DNA of 64,000 bases from Blastobasis lacticolella (Eukaryota > Arthropoda > Insecta > Lepidoptera > Blastobasidae): assembly GCA_905147135.1 (NCBI GenBank), contig LR990041.1:18723907-18787906 (forward strand). Reading direction: 5' to 3'. Position 1 is the stretch's first letter, and every line of letters starts with the position of its first letter. The notes under the pieces are model-generated. The model was not told where the DNA came from. It saw nothing but the letters and a program-made list of their open reading frames with translations, and searched no databases. A program made the translations under genes and the position numbers. This document shows, one piece after another, positions 22,068-32,174 of this stretch.

Positions 22068-22315
22068 GACGACCTGAGTGGTTCAGTGGTCAACATGCCG
22101 GTCTGCCACGCAAGAGGTCCCGGGTTCGATTCCCGGCCGGGCAGAAATTGAAATGATTAATTTTAATTTCTGTTACGGGTCTGGGTGTTATATGTATAAT
22201 AAGTATGTATTTAAAAGTATATAAGTAGTTTATCAGTTATCTAGTACCTATAACACAAGCTTTGCTTACTTTGGGGCTAGATGGCGATGTGTGAATTTGT
22301 CCACGATTATTTATT
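22068..22315 (+). mobile_element. SINE-2, full-length copy inside LINE-A
   Basis: The tRNA-like head has TGGTTCAGTGG (A box, 22079-22089) and GGTTCGATTCC (B box, 22123-22133). The body has GCAGAAATTGAAATGATTAA, GGGTCTGGGTGTTATATG, TAGTTTATCAGTTATCTAG, CACAAGCTTTGCTTACTTTG, GGGGCTAGATGGCG and a (TTTA)n end. TAGTT flanks both sides (22063-22067 and 22316-22320). Removing the insert and one TAGTT restores the LINE-A frame (KWVTSFLS), which fixes the boundaries. Other copies: 30189-30443, 47551-47752, 52499-52757. Confidence 0.9.
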
Positions 22316-22377
22316 TAGTTACCCACTTGCACAATCCCTCGGGAAGCCCGTATGATGGTAACTTCGATAGAAGACAC

Positions 22378-23005
22378 CTATGCCAGACCCGATCGAACGC
22401 CTTCCCTATATCTAGGCCAACAGCCTTGACTCTCAACAGCTAAAGCCCAACGGTGTGTTAGGTACACTAGAAGATCACCCGTTGAGCGACAATGTCGGAA
22501 CCCATATTGACGGTCGCTCAAGATATCGGGTTCTTCTAGGTAACCAAGGAGCTGTGCGTTTATAACTCGCTCCATCAGCTTACAGAGAAGGGAGGTTATA
22601 GCGATAGGCCTGTAATTCGACGGGTCTGATCTGTCGCCCTATTTGGGCACAGGAGGCACGTGGGCAGTCTTCCATGAAGACGGGACTTTCCCAGTGGAGT
22701 ATGAGAGTGCAAAGAGCCGCGTTAGTACCGGAGACAATTCGGGAGCACCACCGCCGGAATACCATCAGGCCCACTCGACTTTCGAACATCTAGAGAGAGC
22801 AGAGCCCGCCGTACCTTTTGCTGAGAAAAGGATATTTCCGGCATTGATTTGCCGCCCCACGGGATGGCAGGCGGGTCGGCGTCTCCGTCATTCAGTGTCG
22901 AGTTTGGGGCAAAGAGAGCACCTAGGAAATTGGCTTTCTCTATTGCATTATGGGCCAAGGTACCGTCAGGTTTACGCAGTGGTGGAAAGGACAACTGACT
23001 AAAAT
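22378..23005 (-). pseudogene. LINE-A reverse transcriptase, N-terminal part, frameshifted
   Basis: Reading minus strand, the pieces are ALLSLDVRKSSGPDGIPAVV (finger motif with SSGPDGIP), then, in other frames, ELQAYRYNLPSL (remnant of the NYRPI-type block), and ERVINAQLLGYLEEPDILS, RQYGFRHCRSTGDLLVYL. Just downstream GLDIGKAFDRVWH is the palm motif with a catalytic aspartate, but in a different frame. At least three frame changes are needed across the segment. Confidence 0.8.
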
Positions 23006-23139
23006 TTCCTTCAGCAGCTTTGGCGAGCGACCAGAAGGCCCGGCTACCAGAGGGGTAGCTCGTGAGTCACTCGCCAATTCTGCTAACGAACGCGAACTTT
23101 GCTCTGCGATCGCTCTCTTGCTGTTCCTCGAGGCAGTAT

Positions 23140-23762
23140 TTAACTTCCGCTTTGCATCAGCAATATTCGGATTCCGATTGAGACGAGCAGTGGACCAAGC
23201 TTCGTACGCAGATTACTTCGAGCCTCTCTGCATGGCCGATTAAACCACGGTCGTCTCCGTGACCCAGCAGCTACTAGCGGGTTAGGAATGAAGCAGTCCA
23301 TACCCGCTAAGATGGTCTCGGCGACTGCATTGGCACAGGTATCAAGATCATCCGATGCAAAGCAAAGCTGCCTCCATGGGTACGACACGTAAAATTCACG
23401 CAATCCATCCCAGTCTGCTGACTTATAATGCCAAACACGACGCCATCCAGTGGGCCCGGGAGAGTCGGATAGTGTACAAGGCACTTGTGTGCGCACAAGG
23501 CAATGATCCGACGAGCCAAGAGGCGCATCCACAGAGATGGAGTACTCACTGGGGCGCGAAGTCAGCAGAAGGTCCAGCAAGGAGCTTGTATGGTCCTCAA
23601 CATCTGGGATTCTAGTTGGCGAGCGAATCAATTGTGAGAGACCATAGACCAGAGCAAATTCGTGAGCAGACCTACTCGCATAGTTAATGGACCGAGAACC
23701 GAGCCACTCTGTATGGTGGGCATTAAAATGTCCTAAAACCACTAACTCAGTCAATAGTGACG
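23140..23762 (-). pseudogene. LINE-A endonuclease domain (C-terminal part)
   Basis: An open frame of 204 codons begins inside the endonuclease. VVLGHFNAHHTEWLGS corresponds to the G-D-F-N-x-H-H motif with the catalytic-loop D replaced by H. LGSSDHCLVRTQ is the S-D-H motif. The region after residue 105 (WHYKSADWDGLREFY, RRPWFNRPCREA) is the linker that precedes the reverse transcriptase in this family. The domain would nick target DNA during retrotransposition. This copy lacks the N-terminal half and has a mutated motif residue. Confidence 0.8.
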
Positions 23763-23999
23763 TATTGTTTCAATTTTATTAAACAACATCTTAAAGTTAC
23801 CTTACAACAAATTAAAAAATACAACCTAGCCTTACAAAAAAAGACCCATTAACTAACCTAGTTTAGTTAAATACCGTTTAGCTTAATTAGGCAAATTGTA
23901 ACTTTGCATACCCGCTGTGGAGAAACTGTTGTTCTTTCTATTTGCAAAACCATCTGCAACAATGTAACTACACCGTTTATGCAATAAAATTTATTATAT

Positions 24000-24043
24000 C
24001 ATAGCAAAAGAGAGAATAGGATACTATTCTCTCTTTTGCTATG
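24000..24043. repeat. Perfect 20-bp inverted repeat
   Basis: CATAGCAAAAGAGAGAATAG (24000-24019) and its exact reverse complement (24024-24043) are separated by GATA. It abuts the LINE fragment and pentanucleotide repeat at 24062 onward. Confidence 0.85.
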
Positions 24044-24061
24044 CTATTTTATGATATGCTA

Positions 24062-24335
24062 TGCCATCCCATCCCATCCCATCCCATCCCATTTCATTCC
24101 ATTCTATTCTATTCACTTTAGCTTTGAAAGCGTCCACATTATAATGATCAGGAAACACATTCGCAGGCAACGTGTTCCATTCTTTACCCGTATTAATAGC
24201 TGCAATATCCATGATACATGGAAATGATATAGGTGTATGGCGACCGGGAAGGAATATAGGTAGGTACACGGATGTGGTTAGATGGCTTTGTTCCGAACCG
24301 ACGCGTGACGTTCGTGTCCACACACACACTCACAC
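24062..24335 (-). mobile_element. LINE 3'-end fragment with (CATCC)n tail
   Basis: The minus frame reads MDIAAINTGKEWNTLPANVF, then PDHYNVDAFKAKVNR, a typical LINE C-terminus (W..LP..VF...YN...FK..V). It then runs into tandem ATCCC units (24062-24100), the LINE tail. Only about 75 codons remain. A CA-rich run (24309-24350) lies at the 5' edge. Confidence 0.6.
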
Positions 24336-25017
24336 ACTACACACACTCACCACTAAACAAACTACAATTTATTTATTTAGAATTCATTTATTTATATTAT
24401 GTACCTACCTATAGTATTTTGTAGATAAGTATTTTTGTTTTTATTTTTATATATTACTGGCATGTGAAATCACTTACGTCCGTGCTTCGCTGAGGGGCAC
24501 ACTGAAAACCAGCGCCATGGCGTCAGCCGTGGCTTATGCTGAGTGTGGCCTCGTTGCACGTCTCCTTATGGCACAGGTAACGAAGTAACGATATTGTCCC
24601 TTTCCATTATTTCTTGTATGCTGTATTATGACCTAATTAATGTACTGTGCCATGTGTGAGATATATGTAATAAACTATTATTTTTTATTTTTTTTAATGT
24701 TGTACAAATGTTTGTGGTTGGCTAGGAGCGCAAAACTTTCAGTGTGCCCTAGGTATGAAAACAGAATATTGATTATGAATACTAGAACTACGGAGAGGTC
24801 ATGCTATATCTCTGGTTCTTTCCAGCCGAATTAGATGAGATATGGCTTAGATTTTGAACGTCCTTTCAGCGGTTTTAGCGTGATGTGCACACTGACATAC
24901 AGACAAAAATAACATTAAAATAAATTAATCCTTACCAGTAGGTAGGCATGCTACTCCGACACTTTTGTCTGAAATATCTTAATCTAGCTGGCCCGACTTG
25001 GTTCGCGTGATATCCTA

Positions 25018-25240
25018 TTCCTACCCTACCCGTACTCTAGTTCTACCTCTACCCTACCCGTTCCTCTACACCTGCTCTACCCTACTTTACTCTAACACTA
25101 CCTCTACACCTACCTTACATCTACACTAACCTACCCTGCATGTACCCTAAGTCAACTCTACACCTACCCTATACCTACCCTGCACATACCCTACATCTAC
25201 TCTACACCTACCCCACACCTATCCTACCCCTACCAACCCA
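25018..25240 (+). repeat. CTACCC/CTACAC low-complexity minisatellite
   Basis: Degenerate hexamer-like units (CTACCC, CTACAC, CTACATCTAC). It resembles the complements at 12000-12115 and 62848-62885 and probably belongs to the ACTAGC-type repeat family, because a CCCATTTTTTCTTGC block follows it, as at 12770. Confidence 0.6.
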
Positions 25241-25384
25241 TTTTTTCTTGCATACAAACCTTATGCTGCCAAAAACTAAGCTGTACAAATCCAACAAAAA
25301 GGAATAAGTTAAATAGGCGCAGCCCGTGCAACCGTTACAAAATTTTGATATCTTGGGTTATATTGAAACGTTGAAACAGTAACG

Positions 25385-26515
25385 CATATGATCGCGTCTT
25401 GGTCCCGGGCAAACGGCATGCAGCTGAATATTGCTAAGACTAACCTGGTAGAGTTTTCGTTGAAGCGAGGTGCGGAGGCAACAGTGTCAGTGCGTGAATG
25501 ATGTGCCTGTTCCCATTACTGTGTTGATTGCGCCCGTTTTGTCGGTTTCGAGTTTGATCGTTACCTACAGTGGCATGATCATATTGATAAAATATGTATC
25601 AGACTGAACTCGGCTTTTTTTGCTATTATACGACTATCACGAACACTAACACAAAAAAATCTGCTATCGGCTTATTATGCTTACTGCCACTCCCACCTGG
25701 CCTATGGTATAGACCTGTGGGGGCAGGCAGCAGATCGAAATCGCCCATTTTTATTACAGAAGAGGGTGGTGCGTGTTTTGTCCGGTGTGGCGCTCGATAC
25801 GCCCGCGAGACAATTGTTTATTAATTTAAACATACTCACCCTACCTTCTCTGTACATTTACCAGGTAGCCAAACATGTGAGACAGAATCTAAAGGAGTTT
25901 CAAACGATCGCACTACGAAGCTCCTCTAGGAGGCAACACGATCTGCCCATACCGACTCACCGCCTTGATAAAACTACTCGATCGTTAGAAATAATGGGTC
26001 CGCGAGTCTTTAATAAACTACCGATAGATATATGCGGGAGCAAAACTGAGTACGGCTTCCTCAAAAGATTAAAAGCTATGTTAATTGAAAAAGCATACTA
26101 TTCTGTAAAAGAGTTCATTGATGAGTGATGCCCTTCATTCTCCTCCGCTGTAATGGCTTTGTGATTGTGTTGACATCTATTGAAATCGATTATATTATTT
26201 TACATTATTTTTTTATGTTCTATTTTTTTTTTTGACATTTTATTGTAATTGAAATAATAAGATTAGACTTATTTCATAATTATTTTAATATTTTTAAGTT
26301 GACTTTATTATCTGACATATCTATTTTGACATTGATATTATAATTACTTGAATGTTTTAATTTGACATGCCAATGATTGTTATTCGTAATCTAATCTAAT
26401 TATTTCAATTGTATTTTGATTGCTGAAATTAACTTTTGATAATTTTATATCACTTATTGTTATGACGATGTATGTGTAATACTATAAATAAATAAATATA
26501 AATATAAATAAATAT
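25385..26515 (+). pseudogene. LINE reverse-transcriptase C-terminus and 3'-UTR
   Basis: Plus-strand pieces read IASWSRANGMQLNIAKTNLV, then FVGFEFDRYLQWHDHIDKIC, then LLSAYYAYCHSHLAYGIDLW, and finally a 120-codon frame (25766-26128) with RVLSGVALDTPARQLF, LNILTLPSLYIYQ and MGPRVFNKLPIDICGS. The order matches the region after the YADD motif in Jockey-like LINEs (W...N...N..KT, then the LG-V block, then a C-terminal PLR-rich part). Frame changes occur near 25500 and 25770. An AT-rich 3'-UTR ends in an (AAATAAAT)n tail near 26510. The reverse-transcriptase core itself is missing. Confidence 0.7.
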
Positions 26516-26623
26516 TATTACAATTTTCCTAAGGATCTCAAATTTTTGGAAAATAAAAGTAAGCCCATGTTAAATATTTAACACTTTGTGTTGTCACTTC
26601 ATGATGGAACTCCACTATTATGA

Positions 26624-26783
26624 ATTCACTTTTTGTACACTAGTTCCACTTGATTATTCAAATTTTATTAAATTGCAACCAGTTTCGAATTGCCTGAAGA
26701 TGAGTAATTCGAATTCGATTGCAATTTAATAAAATTTGTATAATAATGTGGAACTAGTGTACAAAAAGTGATTTAATTCATAG
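26624..26783. mobile_element. Penelope-like foldback
   Basis: Arms of about 65-75 bp in inverted orientation. The left arm, CACTTTTTGTACACTAGTTC through ATTTTATTAAATTGCAACC, and the right arm (its reverse complement) meet near TTGCCTGAAGATGAGTAATTC. In plus orientation the centre keeps CTGAAGA (26694-26700) and complementary AATTGC/GCAATT, but GAAAC is replaced by GAATT, so a hammerhead would be inactive here. Inverted terminal copies are typical of Penelope-like insertions. Confidence 0.55.
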
Positions 26784-26999
26784 CCCATGTTACTCCCTGA
26801 TAATATAGCTTAGATAATATAGTTTTTGAGTTTATCCATTACAAACAAACTATATTATTACTATAGATGTACAGAGATATTGTTTTCAGTTTTATAATAG
26901 TACAGATAGATACTTTGGCATTTTACTCTTGTATCCTTTACAACGGTAATAAAGTTATGAAGAAATTATCAAGAATCAGAGCGCCGCCATGACATAAAT

Positions 27000-27600
27000 C
27001 CAAACCTTTCTCCACAATTCTCCAATATTTAGAAATATCGAATCTATAAACGTACAATTAACGAAATTATCCCCAACTCAATCGGAACCACTTATTTCAA
27101 AGTTTTAGCGATCGCGAGAGCCGTTAAAAATCCATTAAAGTCCATCCATTAATATTTATATTGATTGTAAAAAGAAGTCGATTATGGCGACGGTTATTAC
27201 TGCAAAAATGATTCAGTCCCACCCCTCTCCCAATGTACGTTATTGACGCTCGCGTAAACTCTGCGGATACGAAACTGGGCGAACAGATAAACATGTTCTA
27301 ATTTATATTCAAAATGTTTTCTAAATTGTGCACGATAATCCGTACACAAATTGAATACATGATTTCGTCTGCCGTAGGATTGTTCCCGGCGAACTCGCCC
27401 GATTTTTTCTGAAACTGTCTCGTTTTCATTGGGATTCGTATTCCATTATTCGAATAAAATTCAAATTGGAGCGAGACAGTAGGCCGTAAAGGGCGGTTCA
27501 ATCAAACAGGATTCCGTTTTAGCATTGTCTCATTTGAATGGATTGAAAAAGCCATAAAAACATCCGCTATGCAACGAGATTTGTAAGTCAATTTTTTTTA
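27000..27600. other. Apparently unique gene-free stretch
   Basis: No match to repeat families within the window and no supported ORF. Composition is mixed, with stretches such as 27180-27290 and 27390-27500 of moderate GC. It may be intronic or intergenic unique DNA. Confidence 0.35.
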
Positions 27601-27683
27601 AGCCTTCCTCGTTGAATAAATTAACTACATTTTCTTTTCCTATATTTATTTTGATATTTGATTTGTGAACGATTGCTCATCTT

Positions 27684-27921
27684 CATCACAGCCCATAATA
27701 GCCCATAGTCCACTGCAGGACTTAGGGCCTCTCCTACAAAAGGGGAGGCTCCACGCATGGCAGGCGGGTTGGAGATCGCAGTGTAATAAATGAAAAAACT
27801 TTTCAGCCTATCGGAGACTCAAAAACAATAGTTACCTTGTATGAGTGTGAGGTGCAGTCCTAATCATTAGGACAGCGCCTGTGGGGTTGGTGCTATTCTA
27901 TTCTGCCGGACACCACATGGC
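27684..27921 (+). repeat. SR3 repeat, copy 3
   Basis: ATCACAGCCCATAATAGCCC, GTCCACTGCAGGACTTAGGG, GGCAGGCGGGTTGGAGATCG, GTTGGTGCTATTCTATTCTG and CCGGACACCACATGG occur in family order. The middle (27795-27880) is diverged. Confidence 0.75.
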
Positions 27922-28369
27922 CAACGGAATGGATATTTGTACTCATTTCAAAATAACAAAATAAATTGATAACTTTTGTCGTGACTTGCTCTCACAGAAA
28001 CTTTATAAAATAATATCAAATAACAAAGAAACTTAATGCAATATGTGTGCTCTTAAATACAAATAACAAGCAAACGGTCGATCTTGGAAAGTCTCTAGTT
28101 TCCTTAACAAGCACTTGGAAAAAGGCCAAAACAATGAAGGTAGATTCTAAGCTCGGTGCACAACTTCGGTTCAAACTACATTTAACATTTATTCACAACT
28201 AACTTCTCCCAGCGAGTTACAATTGTGTGGACTAATTTCGGATTTCAGTCAATGATATTTTAATATATGATCGATTTGGGCTTGGTCATTTGAATTTCAA
28301 TGAATATGGGAAATATACTATTCAGGATTAGCTCGTTATGCAGGTACCGGAAAAATTAACTAACCTAAC

Positions 28370-28510
28370 TTTAGAAATTACCAGCAGTCGCCTGCGGGTT
28401 TCACCTGAACGCAGTTAGGATCTCTGAAAACATTCAGTATCCCGCGGGACCCTATTTTTCCGGGATGAAAAGTAGCCTATGCTACAGGGGAATAATGTAG
28501 CTTCCTATTA
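28370..28510 (-). repeat. Lepidopteran-type ACTAGC/CGCGGG repeat, fragment
   Basis: Contains GCAGTCGCCTGCGGGTTTC, CCCGCGGGACCCTATTTTTC and AAGTAGCCTATGCTAC, blocks characteristic of this common lepidopteran repeat family. Compare 3913-4030 and 53270-53485. Confidence 0.55.
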
Positions 28511-28725
28511 TTGAAAGAATTAGAGATAAACGACGAAAGAAATAGGTTTTAAGACTGTCGTGGTATTGCTGAATTAGAATGAAGAAGCATTAAGCAAAAG
28601 TTTATCGTATTGGGTTTGGAGTTATATTGAGCATTACCTATATTTTAAAACAATAACAGTTGGGAAACACAAGTCAACCGTGGTGTTCCCCAAATAACGA
28701 AAACTTTTTATGGGTTTTTAAAAAG

Positions 28726-28815
28726 CAGTCGTGCGAACATGATCGTGAGTCGGGCGGTTTTGAGGTCTCCTATTGGTCGGGCGATATCCGTCGTATGATC
28801 ATGGTCGCACGACTG
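28726..28815. mobile_element. Small inverted-repeat element
   Basis: The left CAGTCGTGCGAACATGATC and the reverse complement of the right (28797-28815) CAGTCGTGCGACCATGATC are 19-bp arms with one mismatch around about 50 bp. It is probably a MITE. Confidence 0.55.
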
Positions 28816-28899
28816 TTGCCAGTAAGGACAGCGACTTAGGCTTTAAAAAACACCTTGACGTAAGTTTCTAAAAGCAAGAAGTGCAGTCTCGTTATCCGG

Positions 28900-29290
28900 C
28901 TTGGGTATACTCTTCGGAAACTCGCAACTAATATAAATAATTGTGTAACATCTAAGTACGCGATTGGCATCGCTGGCAAACTTCTCGGGCGCGTGTTTAA
29001 TCTAGTGAATAGATTTCCAGCAGGATCCGGGAGTTGGCGTATCGGGAGCCCTATTCAGAGCGATCGACTACAATCGCGGACGAAAACTTCGCGGGCCCAA
29101 AGTAAAACTAGAGGCAAGGCTCGGTTTCATTTCACCGCACGTCCGCTGGGAAACTTGACAATGGGCTTCCAGGATACGCATAAAGTTTCGCCCGCGTATT
29201 TAACCATTTATTGGACCTGGGGCCCTGTTTTTGTAACCGCTTGCATCTACGCCAGCGTCTTCTAATGCTTGTTTTTTTATCTTACTTACC
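28900..29290. other. GC-richer island with 90-codon open frame of uncertain meaning
   Basis: The frame at 28993-29265 has no recognisable motif, signal or repeat match. The island is compositionally distinct from its flanks and could be unique regulatory DNA or an old exon. I do not support a protein call. Confidence 0.25.
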
Positions 29291-29337
29291 ACGAGTGTGA
29301 AGAAGATAGGCAGCGCTCGCGAGCGCTTGTCTGAGGC

Positions 29338-29872
29338 TCTATTTTTGAACCGTTCCCCTCGAATCGAACGGTTTTTAATGAAAGGTTTTCAAGATGACAT
29401 TAAAAAAAGGTTTTTCTTACCGGTAATAGATAGCTCAATTCAGGGCTACTATGTCAAACATACACACAACAAAATCCATATTATATTGAACGATTGGCTG
29501 TTTGGTCTTTTTTAATTGGACACGTTTTTACAGGGTAATGATCATTATACCAACATGTGCTAGCTAGACGTTCTCAATTTATGACGTGACTTGAGTGATA
29601 TCTCATCCTGTCTGTCCTCTCCGTAAAAGTACAGCACCATCTATTTAAAAGGAGATAAAACTTTTTCTCTATCTGTTAAATTGAAAACCACTCATTTGAT
29701 TTTCAGCATGAAATGTTCAATATTTTTAAAAATCATTGGCAACATCGAAAACGAATAGTTCAAAAATAGCAAAAATCAGCGCCATACATCAAAATATTGA
29801 TTTTTTCATGTCGAAAATCAAAATTGAAAACCGTTCGAATCGAGTCGAGTGATTCAAAAATATGTATGACCC
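29338..29872. mobile_element. Foldback element of about 535 bp
   Basis: The left arm (29338-29390: ATTTTTGAACCG, TCGAATCGAACGGTTTTT) is similar to the reverse complement of the right arm (29822-29872: ATTTTTGAATCACTCGACTC, GATTCGAACGGTTTTCAA). The interior has GGCAACATCGAAAACGAATAG, which is similar to GGCGACACCGAAAGCTAACG in a partial relative at 31395-31540. It has no coding capacity. Confidence 0.5.
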
Positions 29873-29963
29873 CCTTTGTATGACCCCTCTTCTCTACAAT
29901 TAAACGTCTACAATAACTCATTCTGATGACTTACTGAAAATTGTAGGTAAGTATATAAGATTT

Positions 29964-30188
29964 ATGGTAGATGAATCTGTCAAGCCTGAGGAGACTGCCT
30001 GGGTGAATTCCACCGCCTTATCTGTCACAATATTTGCATTTTTGTGTTCCGGTTACAAGGATGACGTAGCCAGCGCAATTACAGGCATGATGCATTTCAT
30101 ATGTGACATCGCGCCAGCGGTTCTGCTTTTTTGTTACCTGCAACCTAAATGCATGAATTGTAGATGTTATAGGCCTGACGACGACGAA
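29964..30188 (+). other. Unrecognised open frame truncated by SINE-2
   Basis: About 72 codons starting ATG at 29964, including a hydrophobic stretch (AVLLFCYLQP) and a cysteine-rich end (CMNCRC). A GTAAGTAT sequence at 29945-29952 just upstream looks like a splice donor. The frame runs into SINE-2 at 30189, where the final 30 or so codons are SINE sequence. It could be a decayed exon or chance; no family was recognised. Confidence 0.2.
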
Positions 30189-30443
30189 GACCTAAGTGGT
30201 TCAGTGGTTAACATCCGGTCTGCCACGAAAGAGGTCCTGGGTTCGTTTCCGGCCGAGCAGAAATTGATATGATGAATTTTAATTTCTGTGACGTGTCTGG
30301 GTGTTATATGTATAATAAGTATGTATTTAAAAGTATATATGTAGTTTATCCGTGGTCTAGTACCCATGACACAAGCTTTGCTCACTTTGGGGCTAGAAGG
30401 CGCTATATGAGTTGTACAAGTATATTTATTTATTTATTATTTA
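30189..30443 (+). mobile_element. SINE-2, copy 2
   Basis: The head has TGGTTCAGTGG and GGTTCGTTTCC, then GCAGAAATTGATATGATGAA, GTGTCTGGGTGTTATATG and CACAAGCTTTGCTCACTTTG, then a (TTTA)n tail. A LINE 3' scrap (TTCCCATCAGGTGGTCTCTC, 30463-30482) follows directly. Confidence 0.85.
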
Positions 30444-31094
30444 TAGGCGACAGTTACCGCTTCCCATCAGGTGGTCTCTCTGCTCGTTTGCAGTAACGTA
30501 AATCTTTCGAAATCTTAGCGAAATTCAAAAGTATTTTTCCAGGTTTCCTATCTAAGTTCTTAGCGTATAATGGACTCGTAAAGCAAGGTAGTATCCCGGC
30601 AATTTAACTAATAATAAAAGCGTGGTTTAAAACATTAGAGTATGGGACATATTGATGTCGTGGTAACGTCGCGTATCTAATAGGATTGTATTAGAAATAA
30701 TATAAAGGTTTAGATAACTGATTATCTGGGAGGAATATTTTTCTGTAGACACGCAAAAGTGGAAGTCAAATAAAAAAATATTCCAGTCGCCGCCATTGAT
30801 TTTGTCCCAAGCTTTATACAACCGATTGCATATTATTATTGTGAGGCACTCGTTTCTATTGTGTAGGCATTACGTTGAGATTTTCTCCATAAGTACCATT
30901 TATAACAAAGAAAAAGGCTTTGTATAGATATTTCCTTTAATAATAAAATACGTAATATTGAATTCTGATTCCTAGAAATAATAGTAGAGGTACCTACGTT
31001 TTAAAATGGGTTGTAGGAATCTTACCTTGTAGGTTATTGTGTTGTTGTGGCAAATTGGTTTTCAAAATCTTAGAATGTCAACATTGTAGTATAT

Positions 31095-31335
31095 TCAACA
31101 TACTTACATAGAGTGCTTTTGCCTAGTCACTTACCACCAGGTGAGATGGCGGTCAAATGTCTGGCTCCTCTTCCTTGCGTCGTTTATCCTCAATGCTGAG
31201 GGTCGTGGCCTCTTCGGATGACTTGTCGTGGACGATCTTGCGCCAGCTCACTCTATTTTTGGCAGCATGGATGGCATCGCACTCCTAGGTGTCCAGGGCA
31301 GAGCAGATCTGGTCTGACCAGCCTGGCTAGTCAAC
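31095..31335 (-). mobile_element. LINE ORF2 C-terminus and 3' tail
   Basis: The minus strand reads GWSDQICSALDT, a stop, ECDAIHAAKNRVSWRKIVHD, KSSEEATTLSIEDKRRKEEE and PDI before a stop. The NR..WR.IV block at the end of the frame fits RTE- or L1-like ORF2 termini. The 3' segment ACATTTGACCGCCATCTCAC recurs at 63960-63979. Confidence 0.55.
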
Positions 31336-31635
31336 TAAAATATAAAATGTTAGTTATTAAAAACATTTATAGTAAAATATTTTGACAATGAAGCGCACGG
31401 CACGCCGGATGGACGTTCTCAATTTTTTCCCGTTCGCCTCGAGTCGAGTTTTCAATTTACATTTTCGGCATCAAAAGTTCACGTTACTTTTAATTATTTT
31501 GGCGACACCGAAAGCTAACGGTTTAATAAAACACGTAGTGCAAAAACTAAAAAACACCGACTGCTAATAAAAACTAAAAAGTTATCAACAAGCAGATTGA
31601 TGTACAAAAATATGTAAGTATACTTATATAATTAA

Positions 31636-31810
31636 GGGCTGATTTTTCAATCCTCAGTTAAAATTTATCTGCCCAATAAAGTAATACACTGCCAAATTAA
31701 AACAATCTGCAATCCTTCACTTATATATGAAGTAATGATACCACTTTATTTGAGTCGCTTAATAACTTATCAGACTGTTAAGTTTTATTTGAGGATTGAA
31801 AAATCGGCCC
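31636..31810. mobile_element. TAA-flanked MITE
   Basis: The left end GGGCTGATTTTTCAATCC and the right end (reverse complement GGGCCGATTTTTCAATCC) extend to 21 bp with one mismatch. TAA flanks both ends (31633-31635 and 31811-31813), consistent with a TWA-type PIF/Harbinger duplication. It is 175 bp long and non-coding. Confidence 0.65.
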
Positions 31811-32174
31811 TAAAACTTGAAAGCAGGCGGGACCCATTCTAATTTCTAAAACATATCATACCGTAAGTAGGTATCCATACGAACAAGGATCCCACCTACT
31901 TTATAATACAACAGCTTTAAATAAATACCAACAGCTTTATAATACAATAGTTCTTCATATAAGAAATAGAATGCCAATTATAAGTCTCCACAGATAGGTA
32001 TCAAAGTAATACAGATAATACAACATAACAAAAAAATTAAGTGAGCACTCAATTAACATAAAAATTACAGAAATCGGTCTACCTTTCTATAAGTACATAA
32101 TCCATATCTATAAGATAAACTTTACATTTTTGCCAATTATAACCTCCGATATAATTTTAGAAAACGCTCATAAC

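Larger units (their letters stand above)
20961..23767 (-). mobile_element. LINE-A, 5'-truncated, 2.5 kb plus nested SINE-2
   Basis: A non-LTR retrotransposon of the Jockey superfamily lacking its 5' part (ORF1 and start of endonuclease). The 3' end is marked by the T-run at 20961-20970 (poly-A of the minus strand). TTTCAATTTT occurs immediately outside both ends (20955-20964 and 23768-23777), a plausible target-site duplication. Several frameshifts and the SINE-2 insertion at 22068-22315 make it inactive. The tail matches 1-424, so two copies of one subfamily are present. Confidence 0.85.

Noticed and set aside
22069..22140. Possible functional tRNA gene
   Set aside because: Same reasoning: it is the head of SINE-2, inserted in LINE-A with a target duplication.
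22643..23243. Plus-strand open frames of 97-119 codons
   Set aside because: Antisense shadows of LINE-A reverse-transcriptase and endonuclease coding DNA.
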